From contig NZ_MSQB01000033.1 in the NCBI RefSeq assembly GCF_002149965.1, positions 516 through 50,221 of the forward strand: 49,706 nucleotides of DNA. The letters are read 5' to 3'. The notes under the pieces are model-generated. The model saw only the letters and a list, made by a program, of their open reading frames with translations, was not told where the DNA came from and ran no database searches. Origin of the DNA: Novosphingobium panipatense. Lineage in GTDB: Bacteria > Pseudomonadota > Alphaproteobacteria > Sphingomonadales > Sphingomonadaceae. Each line of letters starts with the position of its first letter. Positions within the stretch are counted from its first letter, which is position 1. This document shows positions 25,707-34,029 of the stretch, in pieces. The position numbers were made by a program, and so were the translations under genes.

Positions 25707-26996
25707 TCAGGATCCTTGAAGCACAGGGCTTCTTGCGCAGGCGATCCGTCGCCGTCCCGAGCGCTGCCGGGCGATGGCATGGGCGTCGAGCCGTTCGGCG
25801 ATAACCGTGGCGCTGTCGCCGTCCACCAGGACTTCCGGCACCAGGCTGCGGCCGTTGTAGGTGGACGCCATCGTCGCGCCATAGGCGCCGACCGTGTGGA
25901 ACACGCAAAGGTCGCCCGCCTTCACATCGTCGATCTCGCGGGCGCGGGCGAAAGTGTCGCCGGTCTCGCAGACGGGGCCGACGATATCGGCGACGATCCG
26001 GCGGCCGCTCGGTTCCACCGCCGAGAACGCATGCCAGGCGTCGTAGAGGGCGGGCCGCATGAGGTCGTTCATGGCGGCATCCACGACGATGAACGGGTGG
26101 GCCGACCCCGGCTTGACCCAGGTTACGCCGGTCAGGAGCACGCCGGCATGGGCGGCGATGAAGCGGCCCGGTTCGAACATCAGCGTCACGTTCCAGCCTT
26201 GCGTGACGCGGGCGACCATAGCGCCATAGGCCTCGACATCGGCATCCGGCTCGCCGGAACGGTAGGATACGCCAAGCCCGCCGCCGAGATCGACATGGGT
26301 GACGTGGTGGCCGCCTGTCCGCAGCGTGGCCAGAAGTTCGCCAGCGCGGCGATAGGCGTCCTCAAGCGGGGCAAGATCGGTGATCTGGCTGCCGATGTGC
26401 AGGGCGATGCCGCGCATGTCGAGACCGTCCAGCGCGGCGAGGCGATCGTAGATCGCGGCGGCCTTCGCCATGGGAACGCCGAACTTGCTTTCGGCGCGCC
26501 CGGTGGTGATCTTGGCATGGGTGCGCGCATCGACATCGGGATTGACGCGCAGGACGGCGGCCACGCGCGTCCCCCGCTCCACCGCAAGGCGCGACAGCAG
26601 GCGGCCTTCGGCCTCCAGCTCCAGGTTGAACTGTCCTATCCCGACATCGAGTGCCTGCATGAGTTCGGCCTGGGTCTTGCCGGTGCCCGAGAACACGATC
26701 TCCTCCGGCGGGATTCCGCCGTCGAGCGCAGCGACAAGCTCACCGCCCGAAACGATGTCCGCGCCGTAACCCTCACGGGCCAGGACATCGAGGACGGCGG
26801 GATTCGGATTGGCCTTGACCGCGAAGGCGATGTGCTTGCGCGGTATGTCGGCCAGCGCGGCGCGGAACCGGCGGGCGGCACTGCGAAGCGCGGCGGCGGA
26901 ATAGACATAGGCGGGGGTGCCGACCGCTTCGGCGATCCGCGGCAGGGCGACGGCCTCGGCGTGCAGGACGCCGTCGGCGTGATGAAATGGCTTCAA
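25707..26996 (-). CDS. lysA: Diaminopimelate decarboxylase
   Basis: 429 residues, full length for the fold-type III PLP decarboxylase. The PLP lysine is K61 in FAVKANPNPAV; ADIVSGGELVAAL, RVNPDVDARTHAKITTG, HIGSQITDL, GGGLGVSY, FEPGRFIAAHAG and the catalytic C343 in GPVCETGD all match LysA. It makes L-lysine from meso-diaminopimelate, the last step of the pathway. The last 25 residues (ARQRSGRRRIACARSPVLQG) differ from the usual C-terminus but are beyond the active site. It follows three small unknown genes on the same strand and precedes fecI. ATG 26996. Confidence 0.97.
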   Translation of the reverse strand: MKPFHHADGVLHAEAVALPRIAEAVGTPAYVYSAAALRSAARRFRAALADIPRKHIAFAVKANPNPAVLDVLAREGYGADIVSGGELVAALDGGIPPEEIVFSGTGKTQAELMQALDVGIGQFNLELEAEGRLLSRLAVERGTRVAAVLRVNPDVDARTHAKITTGRAESKFGVPMAKAAAIYDRLAALDGLDMRGIALHIGSQITDLAPLEDAYRRAGELLATLRTGGHHVTHVDLGGGLGVSYRSGEPDADVEAYGAMVARVTQGWNVTLMFEPGRFIAAHAGVLLTGVTWVKPGSAHPFIVVDAAMNDLMRPALYDAWHAFSAVEPSGRRIVADIVGPVCETGDTFARAREIDDVKAGDLCVFHTVGAYGATMASTYNGRSLVPEVLVDGDSATVIAERLDAHAIARQRSGRRRIACARSPVLQGS

Positions 26997-27022
26997 GGGA
27001 TATCGTCCTCGGTAGCCTGCCG

Positions 27023-27289
27023 TCAGGGCAGGCGTTCGGCCCGCCGCTGGCGGCGGCGCGCCCTGATCAGCTCGGGCAGCATGCGATGGCGGCTTCGCTC
27101 TATGCGCAGGGCCAGCGCCATCTTCTTGCCGCGGATCAGCAGCAGCAGGCCCAGGAACGCGGTCACCAGAAGGACCAGCGTCAACAGGCCCCGGAAGGCG
27201 CCGCTACCGGGCGCGAGCTGTTCCGCCGCCGTCGCGCCGACCAGCAGCACGGCGCCCGCTGCGCGCCAGAACAGATCCCTGCGGGTCAT
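27023..27289 (-). CDS. Small membrane protein of unknown function
   Basis: 88 residues. Two hydrophobic segments are visible (LFWRAAGAVLLVGATAA, about 6-22, and GLLTLVLLVTAFLGLLLLIRG, about 33-54), followed by a strongly basic tail (RIERSRHRMLPELIRARRRQ). Inner-membrane location with the basic tail in the cytosol is likely. No family is recognised. Its start overlaps the stop of the methyltransferase-like gene (ATGA), and lysA begins 26 bp downstream, so it belongs to the lysA operon. It may be a conserved sphingomonad neighbour of lysA. Confidence 0.7.
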   Translation of the reverse strand: MTRRDLFWRAAGAVLLVGATAAEQLAPGSGAFRGLLTLVLLVTAFLGLLLLIRGKKMALALRIERSRHRMLPELIRARRRQRRAERLP

Positions 27290-27762
27290 GATGTGCCTCC
27301 CAGCGCAACGTCACCGGCGCGCCTGAGGGCGTCCCTGAAAGCCTGCGACAGGCCGGGCGCTTCGCGATAGAGCACGATATCGGCCGGAAAATCGGCCTCG
27401 GCCTGAAGCTGGACGAGCGGGGCTGCGACTTCGAATTCGAGGCCGATCGCCGAATCCGTCACCAGATGGGCTCTGTCCCGCGCATCGTCGATCAGCTCGG
27501 CGTCTTCATCGACGCCCAGGCACTCGATCGAGAGGAAGCCGAGCTTCCGGGCTTCCCTGGCGGCGTGGATCAGCATCGCGCCGTCGCGGCAGTTCACATC
27601 GACGATGCGAACCGCGCGGCGCTTGCGCCGGTGCAGCAGGGCAAGGCGATCGGTGAGGGAGCGGCTGCGGGGATCCTGCCCCGCCAGATCCTGCCCCAGC
27701 GCGCCGACGATCGAGACGACCGGCCAGACGGGTGCTCCCGAAAGACCAAGGGAATAATGCAT
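27286..27762 (-). CDS. Class I SAM-dependent methyltransferase-like protein
   Basis: 158 residues. Motif I-like VRIVDVNCRDGAMLIHAARE (about 51-70) resembles the SAM-binding loop, with the acidic end of strand 2 at LGVDEDAEL (83-91) and a later hydrophobic strand PADIVLYREAP. Compared with typical methyltransferases (200-250 residues) the C-terminal substrate half is short, and the loop reads NCRDG rather than GxGxG, so activity is uncertain. The stop overlaps the small membrane protein start. It is the second gene of the lysA operon. Confidence 0.6.
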   Translation of the reverse strand: MHYSLGLSGAPVWPVVSIVGALGQDLAGQDPRSRSLTDRLALLHRRKRRAVRIVDVNCRDGAMLIHAAREARKLGFLSIECLGVDEDAELIDDARDRAHLVTDSAIGLEFEVAAPLVQLQAEADFPADIVLYREAPGLSQAFRDALRRAGDVALGGTS

Positions 27763-27777
27763 GTCCTGCGCCTCCCG

Positions 27778-28059
27778 TCAGGCTGCGCGGTCGAGCTTGT
27801 CGGCGTGCGCCGACAGCGATTCTACCGGGGGATCGAAGGGGATGGCAGGCACGATCGCTTCGGAAGTGAACACGATGCGGCCACCGGGAAAGGCGTGGAT
27901 CTCGCCGCGCGCAAATCGCCATGCGGCGTCGCGCGAGATGAAGCGGCCCTCCAGAAGGCCGTGGTTTTCCTGGACGAGCCAATGTCCGGCCCGGTCCTGG
28001 CCGACATGGAGTATCGAAGTCCGTCGGTCGGGCTCCGAGATGGTGGGGGATTCGATCAC
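27778..28059 (-). CDS. Small DUF2188-like protein
   Basis: 93 residues from a GTG start at 28059, chosen because AGGGAG lies 6 bases before it; an in-frame ATG at 28104 has no such site. The central part ILHVGQDRAGHWLVQENHGL, then GRFISRDAAWRFARGE has the layout of DUF2188 proteins (aromatic strand, gap, then helix with AAxxFA). No membrane segment or signal. It is the first gene in the run leading to lysA, 15 bp before the methyltransferase-like gene. The role is unknown. Confidence 0.55.
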   Translation of the reverse strand: MIESPTISEPDRRTSILHVGQDRAGHWLVQENHGLLEGRFISRDAAWRFARGEIHAFPGGRIVFTSEAIVPAIPFDPPVESLSAHADKLDRAA

Positions 28060-28270
28060 GGGATGCTCCCTGAAAATGCGATCTGCCGACCTGCAGCAAT
28101 GCATGACCGACAGCGCAAAATTAGAAGGGCGCCCGTATGAAATCCAGATCGCTGCATTTCGCAGCGCGTTGTATTTTCATAATATCGGCCGTGAACTGTG
28201 CCGTTTGTGAGAGTATCCGAAAATGACTATGCCGATCATATGGCGGGGGCGTTCTTTTCGCCGGGAATTA

Positions 28271-29107
28271 TTATGACTTCGGCAGCGTTTCGCGCATTCT
28301 GGTTCTTGCCATCATCAACTGGGCGATGATGTCGTTCAGCAGATAGGCGTCGCGCCGCCGCGTCCACGGCTGGGCGGACTCGGGATCGTATTCGATGGGC
28401 AAAGGCACTTCGCGCACGGCGGCGGCGCGCATGCCGTTCTCGCGGGAGACGAGAATGCAGCGCTTCGCATGATCGCGGTGCCCGACCACGGCTACGTTGC
28501 CGAGGGCGGCGGCGGAGCCTGCCATTTGCACCGCGGCTTTGGCCACGCCGTCCGTGCTCAGATAGGTCTTCCTGCCGTCCGCTGCCTTGACCGGGTAGAT
28601 CGCCGTGACATCCTTCATCTGGTATCGAGAGACCAGGGCCTCGGCAATTTCCCATTGGGCATAGACGCGCACGGGGCGTATCCGCGCTATGGCATGGACA
28701 GCCTCGGCCAGCATTTCATTGACCGGCCCGGGTACCGGGGTTTCCTCTCCATCAGACAGGCCGGTATCGGGATCGACCTTGCCGGTGGCGGAGCGGTAGC
28801 CGAAGCTGTAGGCGACGATGCTGTCCGCTTCGCGGGCGCTGAATGTCGGATAGTGCCAGCGGAAACCAGCCTCGGCCATGACGGAGGCAAGCTGGCGGGC
28901 GGTCGCCTCGTCGCCGAGTTCTCCTTCCAGCGTCCTGGTCATGAGCCGTTCCAGCATTGCAATCTCGCCGGAGAGTGCGCCGGTATCGGCAGGCGGCCGG
29001 ACTACCGCCGACCGCGCCAGTGCGGATGGGCCGCCGATAAGCGCCGCCGATCCGCCGAACAGCCCGCCGAACAGCGCGCCGAACAGCACTGGGCGCCGAC
29101 TGGTCAT
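28271..29107 (-). CDS. Exported protein of unknown function, Tat-like signal
   Basis: 278 residues. The N-terminus TSRRPVLFGALFGGLFGGSA has a twin-arginine-like motif and hydrophobic core. The mature part has an Ala-rich helical region and then a C-terminal half (VYAQWEIAEALV, VAVVGHRDHAKRCILVSREN) that faintly recalls the YdcF/DUF218 fold; this is a weak impression. ATG 29107 overlaps the stop of the phospholipase gene (ATGA), while a frame 19 codons longer has no support. It is the last gene of the receptor/phospholipase operon and probably acts in the periplasm together with that enzyme. Confidence 0.65.
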   Translation of the reverse strand: MTSRRPVLFGALFGGLFGGSAALIGGPSALARSAVVRPPADTGALSGEIAMLERLMTRTLEGELGDEATARQLASVMAEAGFRWHYPTFSAREADSIVAYSFGYRSATGKVDPDTGLSDGEETPVPGPVNEMLAEAVHAIARIRPVRVYAQWEIAEALVSRYQMKDVTAIYPVKAADGRKTYLSTDGVAKAAVQMAGSAAALGNVAVVGHRDHAKRCILVSRENGMRAAAVREVPLPIEYDPESAQPWTRRRDAYLLNDIIAQLMMARTRMRETLPKS

Positions 29108-30345
29108 TTCCTGCCTCCGGCCGTGCTGACGGGACATCCGGTTGCAACCGGATTGCAGCGCCATCCGCTCGCCTCGGGGGAGAGGTGATAGCCGTTGCCG
29201 TAGATGTTGGGGGCGGAGAGATAGTCGGTGGAGACGATCTGCGCGCCGCTGGCGAGAGCCGCATCCCGGCGGACGGCGTCGTCGCGGCGGGCATCGACGG
29301 TATCGATATCGGCGCGGGTCCGAACCAGATAGCCCTTGCGCACCGCCTCGCGGATGGCGTCGCCATGCGTCAGGGCGTTGTCCTGGAGCATGAAGGCCGT
29401 ATGGGCCATCCCCGGCTTGCCCTGAACGAAGGTCATGCGTCCCTCCAGCGAAGGTCGCCCTTCGAGATAGGGCGTGAAGGCCTTGAGGTTCATGGCGGGG
29501 ACCAGGAACAGGAAGATGAACTTCCCGCGCGCCTTGCCCAGTGTCGGCCAGTGCCCGGCCAGAACGGCGGATTCCAGCGTGGGCATGGATCCGCGCACGT
29601 CGTCCGGCGTGATCACCTTGTCGCGCCCGAGCACGGCGCGGATGGTGTCGTCGACTTCCTCGAACTGGGTCTTGTCGAATGGCGGCACCACGGTGGCGCC
29701 CGGGATGACGCGATCGAGACCGGAGAGCTTGGGCTCCAGGAGGACGAAGACCGGGCTATGGTTCGGCCCCGCATCCGACCATTGCTTCAGCAGGGTCAGG
29801 CAGGACCGGAAGGTCGGGCACTGGCTGCGGAAGTCCAGGTCGGCAAGGTGCAGGACCTTGAGGCCGGGTTTCGCCAGTTCCTCGCGGTAGATCGGCGCCA
29901 GGTCCGTTTCCCCTTTCGCGCGCAGTTCGCGGTAGGGCAGCGGGTCGGCATAGGCGCCGCCGCGCGGGTCGGGCTGGAGATCGAGTTCGATGCTGCGCAC
30001 GCCGCTGCGAAGCTGGGCCTGCAGGGGCATCTGCACGTAATCGAGCATCCCGGTCATGTCGCTCATGCCGCCGGGGTGCTCGTCTTTCATGGCGGCGCGC
30101 TGTTCGGGGGACATGGCGTCGGTCATTGCCGCGGCCAGCGCGGTCAGGCGCGGGGCCATGACCGTCATCGTGCGCGGATCGGCGGGCAGGGCATAGCTGT
30201 TGTGCGTGCCGATTACCTGGATCCGGTTGATCGGCATGCCGTCGGCGGCGTCTGCCGGTTTCGTCTCCTGCGCCTCACCCCAGGCCGCGCTCGCAAGGAG
30301 CGCGGCCGTGGCGGTCATGACCGCTCCTATGGTCGTTCTTTTCAT
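29104..30345 (-). CDS. Secreted Ca2+-dependent phosphoinositide phospholipase C-like protein
   Basis: 413 residues. A signal peptide (1-25, ending WGEAQ) is followed by a PI-PLC X-type TIM barrel: H48 in IQVIGTHNSYALP, SGVRSIELDLQPDP with the Glu/Asp pair that binds calcium in this family, VLHLADLDFRSQC, then SPVFVLLEPKLSG. Family members of the Ca2+-dependent bacterial group cleave inositol phospholipids; sphingomonads themselves are not known for abundant phosphatidylinositol, so the substrate may come from a host or plant. Downstream of the receptor gene by 28 bp and upstream of the exported unknown by an ATGA overlap. Start ATG 30345; the ribosome site is weak. Confidence 0.8.
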   Translation of the reverse strand: MKRTTIGAVMTATAALLASAAWGEAQETKPADAADGMPINRIQVIGTHNSYALPADPRTMTVMAPRLTALAAAMTDAMSPEQRAAMKDEHPGGMSDMTGMLDYVQMPLQAQLRSGVRSIELDLQPDPRGGAYADPLPYRELRAKGETDLAPIYREELAKPGLKVLHLADLDFRSQCPTFRSCLTLLKQWSDAGPNHSPVFVLLEPKLSGLDRVIPGATVVPPFDKTQFEEVDDTIRAVLGRDKVITPDDVRGSMPTLESAVLAGHWPTLGKARGKFIFLFLVPAMNLKAFTPYLEGRPSLEGRMTFVQGKPGMAHTAFMLQDNALTHGDAIREAVRKGYLVRTRADIDTVDARRDDAVRRDAALASGAQIVSTDYLSAPNIYGNGYHLSPEASGWRCNPVATGCPVSTAGGRK

Positions 30346-30373
30346 GGTTTGCGTCCCGAGGGGCCAGAGCGGA

Positions 30374-32659
30374 TCAGAAGCTGACGTTGACGAAGCCGCC
30401 CACCGTGCGGCGCGCATTGGGCGAGGTGTAGTGCAGCAGGCCGAGCGGACCGTACTGCTGCCAGCCCGTGGAGAAGTACTTGTCGAACAAGTTGCGGGCA
30501 TAGACGCCGATCTCGATCGGGCGGTTCGGCAGGGTCACGCTCATGCGCGCATTGACGAGGCCGTAGCCGTCGACGTGCGACCAGTCGGGCTGGCCCACGA
30601 CGGTCCAGTATTCGCTGCGATAGGCATAATCGGCATGCGCCTTCAGGCCGAGGCCCGAGCCGAATTCATGCTCGTAATCGATCGCTGCGGTGCCGGACCA
30701 TTCGGGCGAATTGGTCAGACGCGAGCCGGTGTAGTTGGTGGTGGCGTTGTAGACGTAGTCGGTGAACTTCGCATCTGTGTAGGTCAGCGCGCCGGAGAGC
30801 TGGAGGCCGCGCATCGGTTGCACCACGAGGTTGCCCTCCACGCCCTGCGTGCGCAGGCCGCCGGCATTGCCGATGACGGTGGCATCGAGCAGGCCGCCCG
30901 AACCGTCCGGGATCTTGGTCAGGATCGTCGCCTGGAAGTCCTTGAAGTCGGAACGGAACACGTCGAGGTTGAAGCGCAGGCGGCGGCCGAACCACTCGGA
31001 CTTGATGCCCGCTTCCCAGGCCTTGACGGTTTCGTCCTCATAGGGCGCATACTTGTTGCCGACGAAGGCGATTCCTGCGGGTTTGTAGCCGGTGGAATAA
31101 GTCGCATAGAGCATGACATTGTCGGCCACCTGCCAGGTTGGCGCGATGCGGAATGAGAAGTTGTCGCCCTTTACCCGGCCGAAGTCGTAGGCAGGCGCGG
31201 CGCTGGAGGCCGTGAAGGTGGGCGTATAGCCGGCGATCGGCAGCGGGTTGATCGTGACATAGTCCAGGCTCTGGGAATTGTTGTCGTGCGTAAAGCGCCC
31301 GCCCAGCGTCAGCGCGATCCGGTCGGTGAAGTTGAACTTGAGCTGCCCGAACGCGGCCATGGTCTCGTTCACGGAGTCGAAAAGCGAGGCATTGCCGGTT
31401 TCGCCGATGGCGCCGGTCAGCGCGATCAGGGTCGGCAGCGGGGTGCCTTGGGCATCGTAGAGCGGCTTGCCGCCGGTCGACCACTGGAGCTGCGTCTGGC
31501 GGGCATGGAGGCGATTGTAGAACGCGCCGACGAGGTATTCCACGAAACCGCCGGTGGGCGAGGCGAAGTGGATTTCCTGGCTGAACTTGTCGGTATCCAG
31601 CTCGCCGAGGTTGAAGGGGATATAAGCGTAGCGGTCGTAGGGCGCGAGGCTGGCCGGGGTCGAATTGTCGTAGCGGGTCGCGCGATAGGCGGTGATCGAG
31701 GTCAGTTCGTGATCGCCGATGGCGGCATTGGCGCGCAGCGAGGTGCCCCATTCTTCCGTGGTGATCTCTCCGAAGGAGGAATCCGCCGTGTCCGCGCTCC
31801 TGGGGCCGGGGTAGACGCCCAGTTCGTTGAGGATCGCGGTCAGTTCCGCCGACTGGCCCGAAACCGGCGTGCGCACGCTGCTGTCCCAGTGATAGGCATA
31901 GTCGCCCGAGAGCGTCAGGTTGAAGCGGTCCGACGGTTCGAGATAGAGACGGGCGCGGCCGCCGTACTCGTGCTGGGAGCCGACCTTGCGGTCCAGCGTG
32001 ACGTTGCGTCCGAAGCCATCGAAGGCCTGGTCGAAGCCCGAAACGCGAAGCGCCGCGATCTGACCGAGCGGCACGTTCGCGGTGGCATTCAGGATACGCT
32101 CGTCATGCTGGCCGAAGCTGGCGCTGCCGCGCAGGGACCATTCGCCCAGTTTGGGCTTGGTCGTGGTGACGGCGATCACGCCCGAAGTGGCGTTCTTGCC
32201 GAACAGGGTGCCCTGCGGGCCCATCAGCACGTCCACCCGGTCGATATCGACGAGACCGGTGAGGCCGTTGGCGCGCTGCCCGTCCATCACCACGTCATCG
32301 ACGACGACGCTGACTGACTTGGCGTTCGAAAAGTCGAAAGAGGTGCTGCCGACGCCGCGGATCTGGAACGCTGCGCCCTGCGTCGGATCGTATTGCACGC
32401 CGGGCATCGTGTACTGGAGATCGGTAACCGAAGTGTAGCCGCTCTTCGCCAGCGTTTCGCCGTCGATCGACTGGATCGCCAGCGGCACTTTCTGGCTGCT
32501 TTCCGCGCGGCGCTCCGCCGTGACGGTGATTTCGGGAAGCGCGTCTTCGCTGGCGGGTGCTTCCTCGGCATGGGCGGCCATGGCCCAGAAAGGAACGATG
32601 GCACTGGCAAGGATCGTCGAGAGAAGGTGGGTGCTGCGCTTGCGCTGGAAAGCAGACAT
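30374..32659 (-). CDS. TonB-dependent receptor (outer membrane)
   Basis: 761 residues from ATG 32659, with GGAGCCC just upstream. Signal peptide (about 1-31, ending AAHAEE), TonB box LPEITVTAERR, plug domain (LQYTMPGVQYDPTQGAAFQI, VVVDDVVMDG, IDRVDVLMGPQGTLFGKNAT) and a 22-strand barrel ending GGFVNVSF. The plug motif GPQGTLFGKNATSG is the common form in sphingomonads. The ligand is not known; it is cotranscribed with a PI-PLC-like enzyme, which points to a lipid headgroup or inositol phosphate. The double TetR regulator gene is 97 bp upstream on the same strand. Confidence 0.9.
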   Translation of the reverse strand: MSAFQRKRSTHLLSTILASAIVPFWAMAAHAEEAPASEDALPEITVTAERRAESSQKVPLAIQSIDGETLAKSGYTSVTDLQYTMPGVQYDPTQGAAFQIRGVGSTSFDFSNAKSVSVVVDDVVMDGQRANGLTGLVDIDRVDVLMGPQGTLFGKNATSGVIAVTTTKPKLGEWSLRGSASFGQHDERILNATANVPLGQIAALRVSGFDQAFDGFGRNVTLDRKVGSQHEYGGRARLYLEPSDRFNLTLSGDYAYHWDSSVRTPVSGQSAELTAILNELGVYPGPRSADTADSSFGEITTEEWGTSLRANAAIGDHELTSITAYRATRYDNSTPASLAPYDRYAYIPFNLGELDTDKFSQEIHFASPTGGFVEYLVGAFYNRLHARQTQLQWSTGGKPLYDAQGTPLPTLIALTGAIGETGNASLFDSVNETMAAFGQLKFNFTDRIALTLGGRFTHDNNSQSLDYVTINPLPIAGYTPTFTASSAAPAYDFGRVKGDNFSFRIAPTWQVADNVMLYATYSTGYKPAGIAFVGNKYAPYEDETVKAWEAGIKSEWFGRRLRFNLDVFRSDFKDFQATILTKIPDGSGGLLDATVIGNAGGLRTQGVEGNLVVQPMRGLQLSGALTYTDAKFTDYVYNATTNYTGSRLTNSPEWSGTAAIDYEHEFGSGLGLKAHADYAYRSEYWTVVGQPDWSHVDGYGLVNARMSVTLPNRPIEIGVYARNLFDKYFSTGWQQYGPLGLLHYTSPNARRTVGGFVNVSF

Positions 32660-32756
32660 GGGTGGGCTCCGTCCTGTTGTCGGACGGGCCTCTACGGTGA
32701 GTCTGTGACTCTTTCGGGACAATCGTACCGGATAAAAAATCTAAAAGTGCGACAGT

Positions 32757-33950
32757 TTAAAACGATCGTACGGTAACGTCCCATTCTTTCAGGACATCGA
32801 TCGGAGCGGGCCAGGCGCTATCCGTGGCCATGAAACGCAGGCTCGCGCCGATCACGCCCATGACCATGGCCTGCACTCTTGCGCGATCCGAACCGGGAGG
32901 AATTCCCAGCCATTCCGCGAACTGGAGATGGACGTTCTCCGCACGGCGCCGACGCATGTCGATGGCGAAGGGCAGGACGGCGGGATCGGTCAGGGCCTGA
33001 AGCGCGCACTCGTGCGTGAGGCGCACGATCTCGCGGGTGCGGAGATTGGCGTCACGCGCCAGGATCTGGCTGCGCATTCGCCGATAGAGCGCTTCCACCC
33101 CGGCGAAGAGGATGTCCCGCTGGCCCGGGAAGTGATGCGCGACGCTGGATGTCGCGACCCCGGCGAGCTGGGCGACCGCGCGATGGGACAGTGCGCCGAC
33201 GCCCTGGTCGGCAATCAGGTCGGCGATGTGATCGGCCAGGATACCCTTGGTCCCCTCGGGAACGGGCGCGGTCTCGTCATGCGCGGGAGCAGCGGGAACG
33301 GCGAGCCGGTCGACCAGCGCCATGTGCCAATCCGTGGCAGAGGGCACGGGCAGGGCGTTCCCATCGCGCAAAAGTCCACGAATGGTCGAATGGCGCAGCA
33401 GGCGATAATCCGTTTCCTCGGCCAGCACGATGGAGAACGGCAGTTCGTCCAGGCAATAGCTGGCGATCCGGTTCGCCAGTCGATCCGCCTGGGGCCGGCC
33501 GATCAGCATATCGCGCCAGAGGCCCTCGCGCTCGTCCAGCAGTTCGGCGATCCGGGGCAGCGTAGCCGGTTCGCGGCTGGCGAGCAGGATCAGTTCGCAC
33601 GTGACGATGGCCGAATGCCGTCCCGGCCCGGCGCTCTGGTCCAGCCATTCGCAGACGAGATCCGGCAGGATGCCGGTCGAGAGCGGGTCGACAGGTCCCA
33701 GCCGCTCACGCCATTGTACGCGCTGCTCGGCCATGATCCCGATCTCGCGGTCGAGCGTGGCCTCAACCAGCCGGGCACGATCCCCGATGCGATAGCTGAT
33801 CGAGCCGACCGAGGTTCCGGCTTCCTCCGCCACCGTCCTCAGGCTCATTCCCGAAAGACCTTTCGTCGCGATGACCTTGCGAGCCGCATCGACGATGCCG
33901 GTAATTTCGCGCGAACTGGAACGGGCATGGCTTACGGTGGGTGATCTCAT
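32757..33950 (-). CDS. Tandem TetR-family regulator (two HTH domains in one chain)
   Basis: 397 residues, twice the usual TetR length. The first DNA-binding domain is at about 15-62 (IVDAARKVIATKGLSGMSLR, SVGSISYRIGDRARLVEA). After a ligand-domain-like stretch (70-220) comes a second HTH at about 237-285 (ILADHIADLIADQGVGALSH, TSSVAHHFPGQRDILFAGVE) and a second helical domain to the end. Single-chain TetR dimers of this kind are rare but known. By position it probably controls the receptor/phospholipase operon just downstream. Start ATG 33950 has a poor ribosome site. The effector is unknown. Confidence 0.85.
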   Translation of the reverse strand: MRSPTVSHARSSSREITGIVDAARKVIATKGLSGMSLRTVAEEAGTSVGSISYRIGDRARLVEATLDREIGIMAEQRVQWRERLGPVDPLSTGILPDLVCEWLDQSAGPGRHSAIVTCELILLASREPATLPRIAELLDEREGLWRDMLIGRPQADRLANRIASYCLDELPFSIVLAEETDYRLLRHSTIRGLLRDGNALPVPSATDWHMALVDRLAVPAAPAHDETAPVPEGTKGILADHIADLIADQGVGALSHRAVAQLAGVATSSVAHHFPGQRDILFAGVEALYRRMRSQILARDANLRTREIVRLTHECALQALTDPAVLPFAIDMRRRRAENVHLQFAEWLGIPPGSDRARVQAMVMGVIGASLRFMATDSAWPAPIDVLKEWDVTVRSF

Positions 33951-34029
33951 GCCCTACTGCATATCGCGCCCGGCGCGTCAGTCCAGAACGCGCGGGGGTC
34001 GTCCTTGGGGATTGCGGATGGCGGCCTCT

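Noticed and set aside
28150..28166. Hairpin CGCTGC/GCAGCG downstream of the exported unknown
   Set aside because: A 6-bp stem without a T tract on the relevant strand is too weak to call a terminator.
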